Source of the DNA: Hydrogenophaga taeniospiralis CCUG 15921
GTDB lineage: Bacteria > Pseudomonadota > Gammaproteobacteria > Burkholderiales > Burkholderiaceae_C
Length of the DNA: 64,000 nucleotides
Direction of reading: 5' to 3'
Assembly: GCF_001592305.1 (NCBI RefSeq)
Contig: NZ_BCWR01000011.1
Coordinates: forward strand, 1 to 64,000
Each line of letters begins with the position of its first letter. Position 1 is the stretch's first letter. Positions 63,501 through 64,000 of this stretch are shown here, piece by piece. The position numbers and the translations under genes were made by a program. The notes beneath the pieces were generated by a model, which saw only the letters and a program-made list of their open reading frames with translations, ran no database searches and was not told the origin of the DNA.

Positions 63501-64000
63501 CAGCAGGTCCAGCGTGGCGGCCACCGCATAACGCTGGCCCAGCAGGCGCCAGTGGCGCGGCACCCAGCCCGCCAGCGCGCCCATGAGCGGGCCGGCGGTG
63601 TAGGCGGCCACGGTCAGCGCCAGCGCGGCGGGCAGGGAAACGCCCAGCCCCGCCATGGCCAGCCCGACGAGCAGCAGGCAGGCCGGCGCCACCAGCGAGC
63701 GGCGCAGGTTGTCAAACAATTTCCAGCGGTTGATGGCGCCCAGCGGCCATTGGCGGGACCGCAGCAGGAAGGGCAGCAACTGCCAGTCGCCGCGGGCCCA
63801 GCGGTGCAGGCGCGAGGCGGCGGCGTCCGCGTGGTCGGGCTCGGGCTCGATCAGGGTCACGTCGGTCACCACGGCGCAGCGCACCAGGGCGCCTTCGAGC
63901 AGGTCGTGGCTGAGCACCTGCTCGCTCGGCAGGCGCTTGCCCAGCACGGCGTGCAGCGTGGGCACGTGCAGCAGCCCTTTGCCGGTGAAGCTGCCTTCGC
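57561..64000 (-). CDS. Cyclic beta-1,2-glucan synthase-like protein (GT84 / glucoamylase-like / GH94), 5' end missing
   Basis: This is at least 2146 residues of a giant protein whose start lies beyond the right edge. The first part (EGSFTGKGLLHV, then SRLHRWARGDWQLLPF) is the end of the GT84 glycosyltransferase domain. A membrane section with several spans follows. The next block, SWSGSMFEYLMPSLVV and GISESAYA, is the glucoamylase-like domain that sets chain length in NdvB-type enzymes. The GT36/GH94 phosphorylase-like modules end the protein, with GSGDWNDGMNRVG holding the catalytic Asp. The likely product is a cyclic beta-glucan exported to the periplasm, useful for osmotic balance and envelope stress. 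Its 5' region and regulation are not visible. Confidence 0.9.
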   Translation of the reverse strand, partial: EGSFTGKGLLHVPTLHAVLGKRLPSEQVLSHDLLEGALVRCAVVTDVTLIEPEPDHADAAASRLHRWARGDWQLLPFLLRSRQWPLGAINRWKLFDNLRRSLVAPACLLLVGLAMAGLGVSLPAALALTVAAYTAGPLMGALAGWVPRHWRLLGQRYAVAATLDLLRALGGGLWHLALLPQQAVLALDAVLRTLHRLLLSRRHLLEWTTAEAAQAGLGTGLLPTLWRHRAESLAALTLAGLLWLFIPAPGALALAVLGLWALAPLLVWLCNTPRRPRPALAAADRELLEGVARDTWRLFERCVDADNHHLPPDNLQTMPYEMVAHRTSPTNIGLYLLSTACARQFGWIGTQDLLTRLEATLATLQRMERHRGHFLNWYDTRTLHPLPPRYVSTVDSGNLSAHLLTVAQACTELAHEPHAAQPGAEALRLSRQRLQPRLGLLQTLLHRPLEQTAIGRLLETPMPEPCEAAACAAFFALLQEASHELGGLTQLRNPAIVSHVTTPQDELAWLLSDHLATLHSAGQDAAAMGAGSCERATGRLRSLAAALEALAWAPDFHCLYNPRRHLLHIGYRLEEQQLDASYYDLLASESRSTSLLAIAKGELPVRHWAALGRPFFASGRRAVLRSWSGSMFEYLMPSLVVAEPRGSALREAGRSALQEQIAFVDGTPMPWGISESAYAGQDHTLAYQYAPQGVPRLALRRTPLTERVIAPYATVLATQVDAALACENLRRLAALSARGRYGFCEALDYTPTRQTHGDRFTVVHTFMAHHQGMSLVALANVLRAGVAQRWGMAHPRMQAVASLLHERAPRELPALLAPLRLPLQALQSRTPDHIRTLIPGAQALEPTHLLGNGRYSVTLRPNGAGWSRWGQTGITRWRDDALRDACGAFVYLRLGASGAPVSVTSHPAPDPHAAYSCRFHTDRVCFDALWPELRVNTTVWVSPEDDVELRKVVLSNLSDETIELELISALDVTLASHAADEAHPAFSNLFVKTDWLPEQQALRCVRAPRLVTEQTMQAAHFVADTEGEVLGLRCQTDRLRWLGRHHTPAQPLAQMDPVPLEAGPLETGLDPVAALGVRLRIAPGAQAIVTFATAASDDAATLCAVIDKYRQPSYVARSSVMSATLAGISAVPNRPRTDYLPVLHALTTALVLTLPKVAPPHPGPANAPPQRSDRRLLWPLGLSGERPLLLVHAGASQGLGLLRVLALVLREWSRAGVACDLVVLSHEAHSYHMPLQRELTLLLEQHAADLQARPGPAVTGLYLLRADDLSAEQIGTLRSLARVQLQADGQALLHQVRAWCDCHETPTASPWRGAPAVPDPVPLHLGEVAAAPAEGVFADDLGAFAFEVNATQTPQRPWCNVLANPGFGALLSESGGGNTWALNSRLNQLTAWANDPVGDPPSECFLLQDRRTREVWSLTPSAWAAEGITYEVVHGQGLTTISHRRGPLAVSVSWCVDAETAVKQVRIHLRNHGNGKAHLRITGLVEWMMGEKRSDRASLLSQPYFVSPPGAGLIGLLCTQTEAAGGFGEGTAFFCESNEGVHDPEGMDWTCDRAAFFDRQGQLVLPQRLGQRSGFGLDPCAALSRPVTLRPGAALDQVFLIGYAPSPEAARTLMRQATASNAREREHLTRARWKTLLGATQVATPDPLFDTLVNHWLLYQTVSSRLWAKAGFYQAGGATGYRDQLQDAMALVGADPAILRAQIVLCASRQFEAGDVQHWWHAPGGAGVRTHFSDDLLWLPLATTHYLQATGDKAVLDEAVPFLEGAPLPEGAEDRYDTPGISHQTASVYEHGARAIDHSLPVGAHGLPLMGSGDWNDGMNRVGSEGRGESVWLAWFLCSIVSDWLPLARARGERDRARAWEAALTGWRTALGSEAWDGAWFKRAFFDDGSPLGSATQPEARIDLIAQAWSVLSGQTSPERQRQAMDAVEAQLVDRAHGLIRLLDPPLQHAQPSAGYIQAYPPGVRENGGQYAHAGVWALMAAAVLAQREPGNIATHDTPYRYFTYLSPAHRAAHADWGPRYGVEPYVMAADVYSQPPYEGRGGWSWYTGAAGWLHRAALGSILGLQIGAEDLFFTPCLPSHWPRAELTLLRDGRRMRFVLLRGDAMAALADCGVPNARLLGVGERLRWTDLPQDSCFVVPLPPVA

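Overview
The window looks like chromosome of a high-GC betaproteobacterium of the Comamonadaceae (Hydrogenophaga-like; genus is inference). Pointers are GC-rich codon use, GGAG-type ribosome sites, stop-codon-abutting C/G-rich repeats that I associate with comamonads, a sigma-32 promoter rather than a CIRCE element before grpE-dnaK-dnaJ, and a strongly catabolic TRAP/ABC/CoA gene content. Nothing was searched; calls rest on visible motifs and family knowledge.

Region 1 (1-19.2 kb) is a CoA-thioester catabolic island. A GntR regulator and a TRAP binding protein (running off the left edge) diverge from a MetE-like zinc methyltransferase. A second TRAP binding protein, a CoA-transferase and two thiolases face left. 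A crotonase, a feruloyl-CoA-synthetase-like ligase, an SDR dehydrogenase, a hotdog thioesterase, a branched-chain-type ABC importer (with LivM and LivG fused), an acyl-CoA dehydrogenase and a MarR regulator face right. Together they can import an aryl- or alkenyl-carboxylate, activate it, beta-oxidise the side chain, thiolyse it and release the shortened acid. Two promoters share a GTTAT-N5-ATAAC operator, which suggests one regulon.

Region 2 (19.3-27.7 kb) holds an HxlR-like regulator and the heat-shock operon grpE-dnaK-dnaJ. A roughly 2.77-kb unit with a GH74 xyloglucanase-like lipoprotein sits at the 3' end of dnaJ, flanked by 86-bp direct repeats of the dnaJ tail. The ancestral terminator survives only in the distal copy. 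An AT-rich LURP-one/scramblase-like gene follows.

Region 3 (27.7-43 kb) is housekeeping and accessory genes: adenosine deaminase, an FAD oxidase, gamma-glutamyltransferase, a haloacid dehalogenase, a beta-CASP nuclease, an MltB transglycosylase, small secreted or unknown proteins, the thiBPQ thiamine importer under a TPP riboswitch, a methyltransferase and a transglutaminase-like protein.

Region 4 (43-64 kb) has an envelope and stress theme: an SPW membrane protein, an FtsX-type permease with an AttH-like lipocalin, a convergent MacAB-type exporter, exported MsrA/MsrB, CsbD, two Crp/Fnr-like regulators, OmpA, a hemerythrin-fold protein that has lost iron ligands, and a giant cyclic beta-glucan synthase running off the right edge. 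A 16-bp palindrome, TGTNCGCTNGCGNACA, lies before both Crp/Fnr-like genes and ompA, with near-copies before the SPW and csbD genes, so these probably form a small stress regulon.
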